Origin: Apostichopus parvimensis
Lineage: Eukaryota > Echinodermata > Holothuroidea > Aspidochirotida > Stichopodidae
Length of the DNA stretch: 26,481 nt
Assembly (NCBI GenBank): GCA_000934455.1
Contig: KN887559.1
Span: forward strand, 6,394 to 32,874
Reading direction: 5' to 3'
The notes under the pieces were generated by a model that saw nothing but the letters and a program-made list of their open reading frames with translations, made no database searches and was not told the origin of the DNA. Shown piece by piece: positions 10,154 through 19,346 of the stretch; position 1 is the stretch's first letter, and the number at the start of each line of letters is the position of its first letter. The translations under genes were made by a program, and so were the position numbers.

Positions 10154-13100
10154 CATGCTAATACATTAAGTTGATACCTACAGAACACATGCAGATGATT
10201 TGTGACATACCTCTATTTCAAATTCCGCTGGATTTTCGCTGAATCATAAATTTTTGGCAAAGTTAAAAGTACTTTAAACCTGATCAAAAGTTTGATGAAG
10301 GCACAAACTTCTTCCTCCTCATTCCCATTTGTTGTACTATTTATATTTATTTATTTAATTATTGATATGTATCAAAAACGATTGTGAGTAAACACGGTAC
10401 GAGACTAGAAAGAGCATAATTGCCTGAAAAACAGTGACAAACTAACATCAGGGAACATTTAAGTCAGTCATATCAAAACTGAAGGAATCAATTGAGAGTA
10501 GATTTGCATATTAAACAAAACTAGTGAAAACCTACTCAAACCACTTTTGAAGAAACATTTAATTTCCAAGTAGGCTGATTGATTCTCTACGAGCCAGTTC
10601 TCTCTAGAAACTGTACATTATGGTTTATAGACAAAGAGAACAGCAACTTTATATCTTATGAATGTCATAAACCTACAGAACGGTAGAGTGGAACATCATG
10701 AACACTGTCCCAACAACCCCACCCCCCACCATTCCAACAACCCCTCCCCCACCCCCTTATTACCTCTACTGAAGTTACTTTCATCTAACTCTACAAATTC
10801 TGCTGATTTAAAGCCTGAAAGGCAGACCGCTGGCAACCACACTGACATGGCTTCCCACTTGCACTGGCACTACCTACATTCTACGTCTGCCCCCTCCCCC
10901 TCCAAAGTTGCTCTCACTTTCCTGCCCCCCCCTTATTTCCAAATGTCTGGAGATGCCACTGGGTGCAAACCCTCCTTCATTCGAGCCAAATACAGTACAA
11001 CTAGTCACCGAATCATTCAAACAAATCCTAAATGTTCAACGGACATTTACGATACTAGAAAGGGGCTTAAGCACAAGTCACAATGTACATGAACAAAAAA
11101 ATGAAAAAAGGGAAAAAAAATAAAAAAAAGACAGAGAGAAAAAAAAAGTTAAGGAACCACATACTCATTCTCACATTACAAATTACACAAATATTCAATT
11201 TCATTACGGACTGGATGCCCTGCTGTCCACAGCTCAGGTCAAATCAAAATTTCCGTCTGGAATGAATCTTCTCTCCTTTGATTATTCTTTGACAATGTAT
11301 CACAATCGATTTACAAGACCGTTGACATTACTCCTGTCTCTCTTCTGAATAGTTAAATGTTAAATGCCATCTAAACAATCCTCTACCCGGGCTCTATATA
11401 CCCAGAGGTCAGGGGTCAATTGATGAGAATTAAGTCAATGTTTCTGGGAGATATTGTGGCAATAAAGGTAACCCAGGAGAAAAGTCACAGAGGGGGACTA
11501 AGAGAGCCCAGACCACCCTAGGTGCTGATTGACAGGCTAGGGTCTCTTTAAATTACCCCTAGCAATCACTCACAGTATGATGTCAAAGGTAACATGATCC
11601 AGATATGAGCGAAACTGAATTGCTTCGGAAGGGTAAAAGTTGACTGAACTGGTAAATTAAGACCGGAGAAGAAGAAGATGCTCCCACTGAATAGTATCAT
11701 GTCTGCTTCTTCATCTCTGAGACACATACCTTTGTTTCGGTTTGTTGTGACAACCAGCCCATTTGTAGGGGATACCTCACATCCAGCATTTACCGAAACA
11801 TGCATTTGAGAGAGGGGACCTTTTTAAAAAATATTTCCATTTTATGACCGGGATTTGGCTGATTTATGAAAAACATGCATTAAAAAATCATAAATAAATT
11901 TAAGAAAAAAGTAACATCACTGATTTAAATTTAAAAAAAAATACTAATTTTCAAATGATAGTTTTGTACGTTGTTGCAATATCGTCTAATATCTATTTAC
12001 AGATGGTGAAAAGTTTGTACCTTCACTATTAATACTTGATGTATGCATATCTTGTATAGTACTATATACCCATGATGCATCACTCATCAAAATGTAGAAG
12101 TTGATATACCTTACTCTTCCATTTATCACCAGACTATAATTAAGCACTCTGCCTTTTAAGATTCCCTTCCAAACAAACATTTAACAATTAAGGACCTGAA
12201 ATAGTCTAGATTTTATAACACTTTGGCAATATTTAAGTTTGTTCTGTTTGATCACTGATTGGAAGGGAGAGTGTGGGCAGTTTCTCTAATTTTATCAAAC
12301 CTTCACATGTATACTTTTTCATACACTTAAAGTACAGCTTAAATATATATTCACTTGACAGGTTTACTTATTTCTACAGCTTCCATCACTTCCATGGTAT
12401 GTTGACAGGATTTAATTGTCAGTCTGTGGCAACCACGTCAACATGGTGTCACAGACACAGTAGGAAGAGTTCAAAGGTAGTCCTCCCATTCCTTTGTATA
12501 TACACTGTATCTCAGTGCATTTATGTTTCTTTAAAGCAGTTCTATATATTTTGCGAGACACTTTAATCAAATCAATGTAGGGAATAATGACAACACCACC
12601 ATCACATCTATTAATCAAAACTTAGGCAGATTACTCTGTGTCAGCACTGAATGTAGACGAAAGCCCAGGGCTTTGAGATTAAGTGAGCCAAGTACTAGAT
12701 CTGAATACAGACAAATGTAGAATATCCCGAAATAGACAGAACGGATTGCTGTCGATGACCACCTGCTGCTTGGGGACCCTCAAAAGCTGGCCAAACACCT
12801 CACTGTCACTTAAAGTCCTCGTCATATCTCAATAGGTCAGAGTATTGTAATAGTTAGGTTAGTGCCAGAAATTAAAGGGACACAGTGTTAGGATAATACG
12901 CAACACTTATTTGGACTTTGATTGCAATGTCCGGTGGCTAAAGGCCTATGTTTGTTGTGTCAGTAATGTTTATCAATCAATATGTTTGTATGCTGCCATA
13001 TTAATATTTTGGGGGTCAGAGAGGCTAAGTTCCCAACTACTCATTCTTTATTCATTAACATTAAACTCTAGAGATTCTCATTGAAGAAAGATCACTAGAG

Positions 13101-13318
13101 TTTTTTCTTGACTTTTGAAACAATACTTTATCGTGCAAATATTCCAAATAGTATCACAGTGAGCTACTGTACTATGCGGAAGGTGACATTTAGTTTATGA
13201 AGTACAGCACAGTACACTCCATAGAACACTTTGCATGCATATTTAATCAAATCCAATGATTATTTTAAACGAATCAAACTATCAGAAACTCTCCTGTTAG
13301 CTTTCTATCTACACCCCT

Positions 13319-13367
13319 CCCCCCCCCCCCAACCTTTTCACCCACTCCACCCCCCCCCCCCCCCCCC
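13319..13367. repeat. paired C homopolymers (12 and 18 bases)
   Basis: C12 at 13319-13330 and C18 at 13350-13367 flank a short AC-rich stretch, and a (CA)n tract follows. On the PAM16 sense strand these are G runs able to form G-quadruplexes. Confidence 0.85.
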
Positions 13368-14100
13368 AACCTACACACACACTCTCATACCACCAACCAT
13401 TACCATCTTTATACATGAAATATTATTACTACAATTTTTTTTTATGAAATAAAAGTATCCTTGAGACTGCAATGTATCTTTTTGAACCAGAAAAATAGAT
13501 AGCATGATAATAAGTGATTCAGAAGAAGGCAACGGTGGGGGTCTTTAATTATAGAGAATTAAACTCCCGGTGATCACAACAGGGAATTTCCTCTTTGATA
13601 AAAAATAAGAAGAGAAAAGACAATAATGTTCCATTATACCAGTGAGCTGCCAGGGAGTTGCCAGTTCCCTGATTATAACTGTACTGTTAAGAAATTTGTC
13701 ACAGTTCAACTCTGTTGCCACCGCCCCCCCCCCAAAAAAAAAAGCAAAATTAGAATGTAAGGCTTGGCAATAAATGTAAAATAAAGAGAGGCATATAGAG
13801 AGAGCTGGTGGACAATAATTGGTAATTCACATTAATATCTCGTCACCAAGGTGATGCTATGTTGTAATTTGATTCATGATCAATATTATATATACTTAAG
13901 CCCAGGGACGTAGCTAAGGCCTGATGATTGGGGGGGGGTGTAGTGGCTGAAATTCCAACTGCATGGGTTTTGGAGCCAGAAAATTCCGACTGCTGCCTTG
14001 TACCCCCCCCCCCCCCTTCCCGCGCTACTCGTCAACGATACGGTCAGTGTCAGTCAGACACCCCATCTTTCGCGACTGCACTTTTGATCCGAACTCTTTT

Positions 14101-14291
14101 NNNNNNNNNNNNNNNNNNNNNNNNNNNNNNNNNNNNNNNNNNNNNNNNNNNNNNNNNNNNNNNNNNNNNNNNNNNNNNNNNNNNNNNNNNNNNNNNNNNN
14201 NNNNNNNNNNNNNNNNNNNNNNNNNNNNNNNNNNNNNNNNNNNNNNNNNNNNNNNNNNNNNNNNNNNNNNNNNNNNNNNNNNNNNNNNNNN
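14101..14291. other. assembly gap (191 N)
   Basis: The unknown bases fall exactly inside the internal tandem repeat of MITE 1. Copies of the same unit (about 130 bp, starting ATGGGTTTTGGAGCC) lie on both sides, at 13963 and 14292. Repeat collapse is the likely cause, so the true length is uncertain. Open frames drawn across the gap are meaningless. Confidence 0.97.
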
Positions 14292-14554
14292 ATGGGTTTT
14301 GGAGCCAGAAAATTCCGACTGCTGCCTTGTCCCCCCCCCCCCGCACTACTCGTCAACAATACGGTCAGTGTCAGTCAGACACCCTATATTTTTTCGCGAC
14401 TGCACTTTTGTTCCGAACTTTATACAATTTCTCAATGTGACAAGGAAAACGTGGTAAATATGACTGATTAAAGGTCAATTTTGACAGAAAATTGTAGGTC
14501 ACTCACAAATTACAAGAATATATGAAAATTAGAGTGCGACAGTCAGAAAAATTA

Positions 14555-14589
14555 GAGTGCGACAGTCGGAAATTCCGACTGTCGCACTC
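14555..14589. repeat. 17-bp palindrome with 1-nt loop inside MITE 1
   Basis: Arm 14555-14571 (GAGTGCGACAGTCGGAA) and arm 14573-14589 (TTCCGACTGTCGCACTC) are exact reverse complements around A14572. The left arm is part of a direct repeat: AAAATTAGAGTGCGACAGTC at 14525-14544 recurs at 14548-14567. Confidence 0.9.
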
Positions 14590-16205
14590 AAATTTTCCAA
14601 CTATCGTCAGTTTTACCAAGATTGGGGGGGAGAGACCCCCCCACACCCCCCTCTAGCGACGTCCCTGCTTAAGCCAAGGTTGCTTCGTGAAATTGCAATC
14701 TTGATTCAGATAATGTGGTTACTTTTATTGCAAAACATGAAGTAACCTGACATGTGACTGTCACTGTGGTATTTTAAAATTTCAGATGTTTACTTTCAGA
14801 AGAAGCTGGCTCCAACCCAGGTAATTCATAACTCAGTTCAAGAACATTCAAGTTCAGTTTTCAAATAGATTTGTTTCTACCAAAATTTCTGAAGTCTTTT
14901 CTTTGTTTTTAATTCTCAGTAAATACCAACCAATACTTATACAATGCTTCTTGGTCAATTGTACATTACATTTCACAAAAGTGGCATTTTACATGGCTGC
15001 ATGTCAAAATTTAAATTATGCTTAGTTAAAATCTGTTGACTACTTTCACCCATGTTTCCACATTACAACTCATGTTTCATAGACACTCAAAGCTATTTTG
15101 GCTTGGTCATACTCGACTTGGACGTACCAAGCCCTGCTTCCAGGAATATTTCAACTCCAGGGTGGATGAAGAACTAAGTGAAGTTGTCACCAATAGTAGA
15201 GGGGGCTATTTAGAACATGCACTAATTCAGGTGGTATACTGTATATGTTATTCCTAGTTTGAACAGTGAATAAATAAAGGGCAAAGACCCTATGAAAGTT
15301 AGAAAAAAAAGGTCAGTTGTTATATATATCACAAATTAAACAAAAACATATGCCTGCCACTGCGTATATATATTTTATATTTCCCAATTACCCAATTTGC
15401 ATATTTTCTCCCCCCCCCCCCTTCCCATCTCCCGACAGTTTAAAATGTTGTAATTGCTGAGTCAATGCAAAGGTTTCAGTGTTATATTTTCTCTTTTGTT
15501 TCTTTGCTGCATAAACTGTCATAATAATTTTAGTATCCTTTTTGGACTGACGGATTCATCATTTCAAAGTAATTCTTCTAATCTTATTACTCTGATAAAT
15601 ACAAATTACACAATCAAGCTAGGTCTAATCTGCTGATTCAGGACCTTATTGAGGATCCGGAAATCAAACAGTCTGGGCCATAAAAGGACTTAAAATGGAA
15701 AGGCATACACAGACAGTAGTTTACAATATCACAAAAAAAATTGCAATTTAGACTTTGCTGTAAGTTAGAAACAAAACATCAAACCAATTCAAACTTAGAA
15801 TAAAAGAGCAGTCCAGCAATACAAAGTATGGATTCTTTCTTTTTTAAAATTCAAAGCTGGTCAACTTCAGAGTTTAAGTACATCTTTGCACTAATACACA
15901 AATTCACTCGTATTAATTACTGTATGTAAAATTCCCATCACCTTTATAGCAGGCTGGAATGCTAAACCAATCCAAAGTCATCATAGAACGGTGAAAAGTA
16001 AAGCAAAAGATATGATTTGGATGCCAACTTGCATCTATACTATCAAACTCGCTTAATATGTGAAGTTCACTTTATTGGTACAAAAATGTGAACAAATGAA
16101 TGTTGAGTATAAATTTCACCAGGTTGTTTAGACTAGGTATTTCTATGTCAATTTAACTAGAGTTGGACTATTCTTTTAACACCCAGCGGTTAGTATTTCT
16201 CTCAC

Positions 16206-16414
16206 CTTAGATTGCAAATAGAATGATCCACCCTTCTTTTTGTCATTGACAGCAAACAGGTGGTCGTAACTCTTTGATACTTCTTCAGCATCTACTTTTG
16301 ATATGTTGAGGATTTTCTGAGCTTCTTCTACCGTCATCCCAGAGAGGCTGTTGGCAGCAGCTGTTTTTGCTCCTGCTTGGCCTCCACCTCTTTGCTTAGC
16401 TGCTTGTTGACTAG
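16206..16414 (-). CDS. PAM16: PAM16 third exon (linker and J-like domain)
   Basis: On the - strand the exon follows tttatatag and begins CT, completing the Ala codon started at the end of the exon at 17921. It encodes 69 further residues (32-100). First comes a Gln/Gly/Ala-rich linker. Then comes the J-like domain, [14 protein letters not shown] through [21 protein letters not shown]. As in all PAM16 proteins, the HPD motif of true J-proteins is absent: the loop reads N-D-K-K-K-G-G. In the family, PAM16 pairs with PAM18/TIM14 on the matrix side of the TIM23 translocase and restrains its stimulation of mtHsp70. The exon ends in phase 0 at AAG|GTGAGA. Confidence 0.95.
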
Positions 16415-17920
16415 CTATATAAACACACAGAAAATAAAACAAATCATATTTTCTGTGCATTCGGATATACATGAGTTGCAATATTAGTTTATATTCAATT
16501 AAGACTTGTGGATCACGTTTCTGGAAATAGTGCATTCCTAAACATTGTACATAATAAGAAGTATTCAGGCAGTCTTCAACGAATTTCTCTCGAACATCTA
16601 TGGCTTGTACCGTCCAACAAAAAGGTAAAACAGGGTAAATCCAAACTTGTTCACACAAATCTTTCGAAAAGATCTTCTGATGGCTAAAGGTGATTGCTTG
16701 GCAAAATTGCTGAAATTTGACCCAGAATGCACAACATCATGTACAAATTCTACTTTTGGCTTGAGAGGACCCTCAGGAACCCTACATGAAAGCCGGCTAC
16801 AACAACCCTATGATTGCACCCCTCCCTTGTAGAATCCTGGATTTGCCCAGGTTGACAGTTCTACAAGCAGCTTTTCCATTTGAGTGATTATCTTACCAAA
16901 CCTACTGATTAATCCTCAAAATACTATTGCAATTGATCAGACTATGCCATCCTCCTGTTTTTTAGAAGATGAATGCCTAGTGAGCAAGTACTATAATTAA
17001 AATGATTCAAATTAGTTACTCAACATTTCATTTATACCAACAACACATTTTATAGTGTTTTTAAGTATTCATCACAGGTTCAAAGCAACTTGGCAAATTT
17101 TCAAAAGTATTTGGTACATCTTTAGGCATTGTTTGAAATAAAACTTTACTAGCCAAGCTTAAATGAATTTGCTTGTAGAAAACAACATCTAACAAATCAA
17201 CTCAAAATTTCAAAAACATGATTTTTAAGTAAAAGCAAAATTTATCAGTGTAACATTTAACAGCTCAAAAATCTTTCTTTAAAAAAGGATAAAGCAAAAT
17301 TCAAACAAAACTGATGGAACGAGAACACATTCTAAGCATCCTGTTGACATTTGCATCCAATCTCTACATCATGTGCGTGATATATCAAAAACTAAAAACT
17401 GTCACAGTTTGCACTGTGAGTGAACTTGAAGCAAACAGGTGTGAAGTCATAGTTGCACACTGACAGAAAAATGTTTTCTTTTACTTTATTTTTCACTTTA
17501 CTGTTTTGACTTTGGATCAGACTGGGTTCCAGCTTTCTCTTAGGATGCAAAGTTAACAATATACTAATGATGGTTGTTTTGTCATGCTGAAATGCATGCC
17601 AACTTTAAGGCAGAAAGCTTTTGATTAAACTTTGAAGAAAAATGCAACATAAATTTGTTAGTGTGAGTCTATGACATGATTGACATCATATGTGTTTGCT
17701 TCAAGTTCACTTCGGCTGCAAAACATGTCAACTTCACATGTTGTTATATCTCCAAAACTGAATGCGCAGTATAAGAATTAAATGCAACTTCACCAGGGTG
17801 CTTAGAAATAAGCTCCTCTTTTATCTGTTGAATGTTAATTTTCCTCTGCACACAATCGCCTTTAACAGCAGGTTCTACAGGCTACAGTATATTACATTTA
17901 TAATACCATGAGATACATAC
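16415..17920 (-). other. PAM16 intron 2
   Basis: A 1.5-kb intron with donor GTATGT (- strand, just below 17921) and acceptor TATATAG. It contains an imperfect inverted repeat at about 17390-17745, listed separately. Nothing else is recognised. Confidence 0.85.
17419..17711. repeat. inverted repeat (foldback) with perfect 19-bp arms
   Basis: AGTGAACTTGAAGCAAACA at 17419-17437 is the exact reverse complement of 17693-17711; 255 bp separate them. Similarity continues imperfectly on both sides of the arms: CTGTCACAGTTTGCA to the left matches the complement of TGCAAAACATGTCAA to the right. The whole fold is therefore about 350 bp. No terminal CA/TG or target duplication was found, so the class of element is open. 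Confidence 0.7.
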
Positions 17921-18008
17921 CTTGAATTTCTTGCCTCAGTGCTTTAGCAAATGCCCTGCCAACAACCTGCCCACCAAGGACAATTATCTGTGCCAAATAT
18001 TTGGCAGC
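17921..18008 (-). CDS. PAM16: PAM16 second exon (N-terminal membrane-associating segment)
   Basis: On the - strand the exon follows an acceptor (tatatcctcaag) and reads A-A-K-Y-L-A-Q-I-I-V-L-G-G-Q-V-V-G-R-A-F, then K-A-L-R-Q-E-I-Q. This is the conserved, partly hydrophobic N-terminus of TIM16/Magmas, which acts as targeting and inner-membrane association segment. It ends with the first base of an Ala codon before GTATGT. Extending the frame upstream gives no in-frame ATG before the splice acceptor, so the initiator Met must lie on an earlier exon, as I recall for human PAM16. With a one-codon first exon the protein would be 137 residues, against 125 in human. The extra residues are in the Gly/Ala-rich linker and tail. 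Confidence 0.93.
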
Positions 18009-18951
18009 CTTGAGGATATAACAGAAAAATATTGAATCAAAAAGATGAAGGTTTTACGTTTTACCTGTGACTGTACCAGTTTCCATCTATAAAAGGATGT
18101 CTTTGTAATTGAAGTTTTTCAATGAATGAAGAACCATCAGCTTCTAAGGGTTCATCAATTAGTTCAAACATCTACATAACATAGACAGTGGCCTTTAGAT
18201 AACAGACCTGTACAATATACTTGAATCATCAATTGTTCTGTACTTCTAAATTTATGACTAGAACCTAGGCCTAGGCAAGGTTATGTTACACTGGTCCAAT
18301 CATTCATTTTTACATGGTCTGAAACTAAAAGCACTTATTTGAGATCCACAACCAATCCCATTTGAAGGGTTACCTTAACTGATAAGTACTATGAGTATGA
18401 GTGCATCATAACAACTATTACTAAGCCAACAAAATCTTGTCTAATTGTCCTTCCAAATGGTGCTGAGTTACATTGGCAAGTGAGCATACGAATGCCACAA
18501 ACGTCAATGCTAGTGTTGGATTATCATATTACTGAATTACTGTACCTTACAACCTGATTTACTGTAGGCCTAAAATCATGCTACTTGTTTTAAAATGGTA
18601 ACACACAACAGCTACTACTCTATAGCCTAGGATACAACACTAGCTTTCCCAGAATTTACACATAAATTGACACTAAAATATCAACAAAACTGACTCAAAA
18701 TAATATTTATCATGCGAATTGGACCTACTTTGGTCTATGGCCTAGTAATAGGACTATTACTACTTCTAATTCCAGGCCCAGTCCTAATGTAGTAGTACAA
18801 GGTAAAAGTGATCGCAGAAGTGGTACGTACAAGTTATGTAATGCCCACAAAACAAAAACCTTGACCCAATGCATTAACACATAACATTTGACTAAATGTA
18901 ATACCATTGATAAAATGTAAGACACTGGCTGATGATAATATTTTAACAAAC
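18009..18951 (-). other. PAM16 intron 1 (5' end inferred)
   Basis: A non-coding stretch between the second exon and the inferred start exon. It contains CCTAGGCCTAGG, a 12-bp palindrome at 18264-18275, and further TAGGCC or CCTAGG fragments near 18560, 18625 and 18740. No coding segment is seen. Confidence 0.5.
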
Positions 18952-18954
18952 CAT
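18952..18954 (-). CDS. PAM16: candidate PAM16 start codon exon (ATG followed by donor)
   Basis: On the - strand the sequence reads GAA ATG|GTTTGT. An ATG directly followed by a usable GT donor is what a phase-0 junction to GCT GCC AAA requires. An alternative is ATG|GTATTA at 18905-18907, and a third is ATG|GTTCTT at 18135-18137. I prefer the 18952 site because it lies nearest the CpG-containing divergent promoter, but only a transcript can decide. Confidence 0.3.
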
Positions 18955-19247
18955 TTCAATCACTACTGAGATCAATTAGATTCAGTTCAGCGAAGATATT
19001 TAGGCCCACCGTGACTGCGTAGTTATAACTAAGATGACTTCTATGCACTTTTTCAGATGTTGCGCAATGAGGTTAACGAATTTCGAGACATGTGAGCTAC
19101 AGTGTACAGTTCTATACTGTTTCTTTATTGCGTAACTAGTACGTGTCAGGCTAACGTTAGGCTACTTATCCTCAGTGAGACTACGTTACGAACTATAGCA
19201 AATGACACGTCGTACATAAAATATCATTCCAGACTTCAAAATTAAAA
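18955..19247. promoter_or_regulatory. probable bidirectional promoter of PAM16 and LRRC59
   Basis: This interval of about 290 bp separates the inferred PAM16 start from the LRRC59 ATG. It carries roughly a dozen or more CpG dinucleotides, while neighbouring introns have few. It includes the palindrome TTGCGCAA (about 19058), AACGTTAG, TACGTTACG and GACACGTCGTAC. Clustered CpG between divergent housekeeping genes is typical of shared promoters. Transcription starts are not visible by eye. Confidence 0.5.
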
Positions 19248-19346
19248 ATGGGATCAAAAATTAAAACAAATTTGAAAGACAAATTGGATGGCAATGAGTT
19301 GGACTTGAGTTTGAGTAATCTGACAAAGGTCCCTGTAAAAGAGATT
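19248..19346 (+). CDS. LRRC59: LRRC59 exon 1 (start, residues 1-33)
   Basis: LRRC59 is a tail-anchored ER and nuclear-envelope protein with a cytosolic leucine-rich-repeat domain. It is reported to bind ribosomes and to assist import of FGF1. The exon encodes [10 protein letters not shown], then [13 protein letters not shown], which is nearly identical to the human N-terminal signature. ATG at 19248 in AAAAATGGG is chosen because it fits the family start, and the first donor (ATT|GTAAGT) follows at 19347 in phase 0. Exons 1-6 join in frame without forcing and give 246 residues. Human LRRC59 is about 307, so the anchor and lumenal tail are missing from the window. Confidence 0.95.

Larger units (their letters stand above)
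13903..14667. mobile_element. hAT-like MITE 1 with 8-bp target duplication
   Basis: The termini CAGGGACGTAGCTA (13903-13916) and TAGCGACGTCCCTG (14654-14667) are inverted repeats with one mismatch. Both sides are flanked by the same 8 bp, CTTAAGCC (13895-13902 and 14668-14675). The 8-bp duplication and CA...TG ends fit the hAT superfamily. No transposase frame is present, so this is a non-autonomous element inside PAM16 intron 3. The interior has a direct repeat (copies from 13963 and from 14292), four copies of AATTCC(G/A)ACTG (13951, 13982, 14311, 14571), a 17-bp near-perfect palindrome, and a G7-AGAGA-C7 hairpin near the right end. Its nominal length of 765 bp includes a 191-base gap. Confidence 0.88.
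8781..16205 (-). other. PAM16 intron 3 (7.4 kb)
   Basis: Donor GTGAGA lies just below 16206 and the acceptor just above 8780 (both on the - strand). The intron makes up most of the gene. It holds a TGACCT-rich stretch (about 9320-9780), a 20-bp duplication (10114-10153), C runs on the + strand at 9870-9882, 13319-13330, 13350-13367, 13724-13733 and 15410-15421, and the hAT-like MITE at 13903-14667. The open frames inside it are low-complexity or repeat-derived, and I recognise no nested gene. Confidence 0.8.

Noticed and set aside
10658-11123. Pro/Asn/His-rich frames of up to 144 codons
   Set aside because: They derive from C-rich and A-rich low-complexity sequence, and no conserved motif is present.
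13928-14457. Open frames spanning the N gap
   Set aside because: They run through unknown bases and repeat DNA inside a non-autonomous MITE.
16647-16832. 61-codon frame on the + strand in PAM16 intron 2
   Set aside because: It is short, antisense to the gene, and resembles no known domain.
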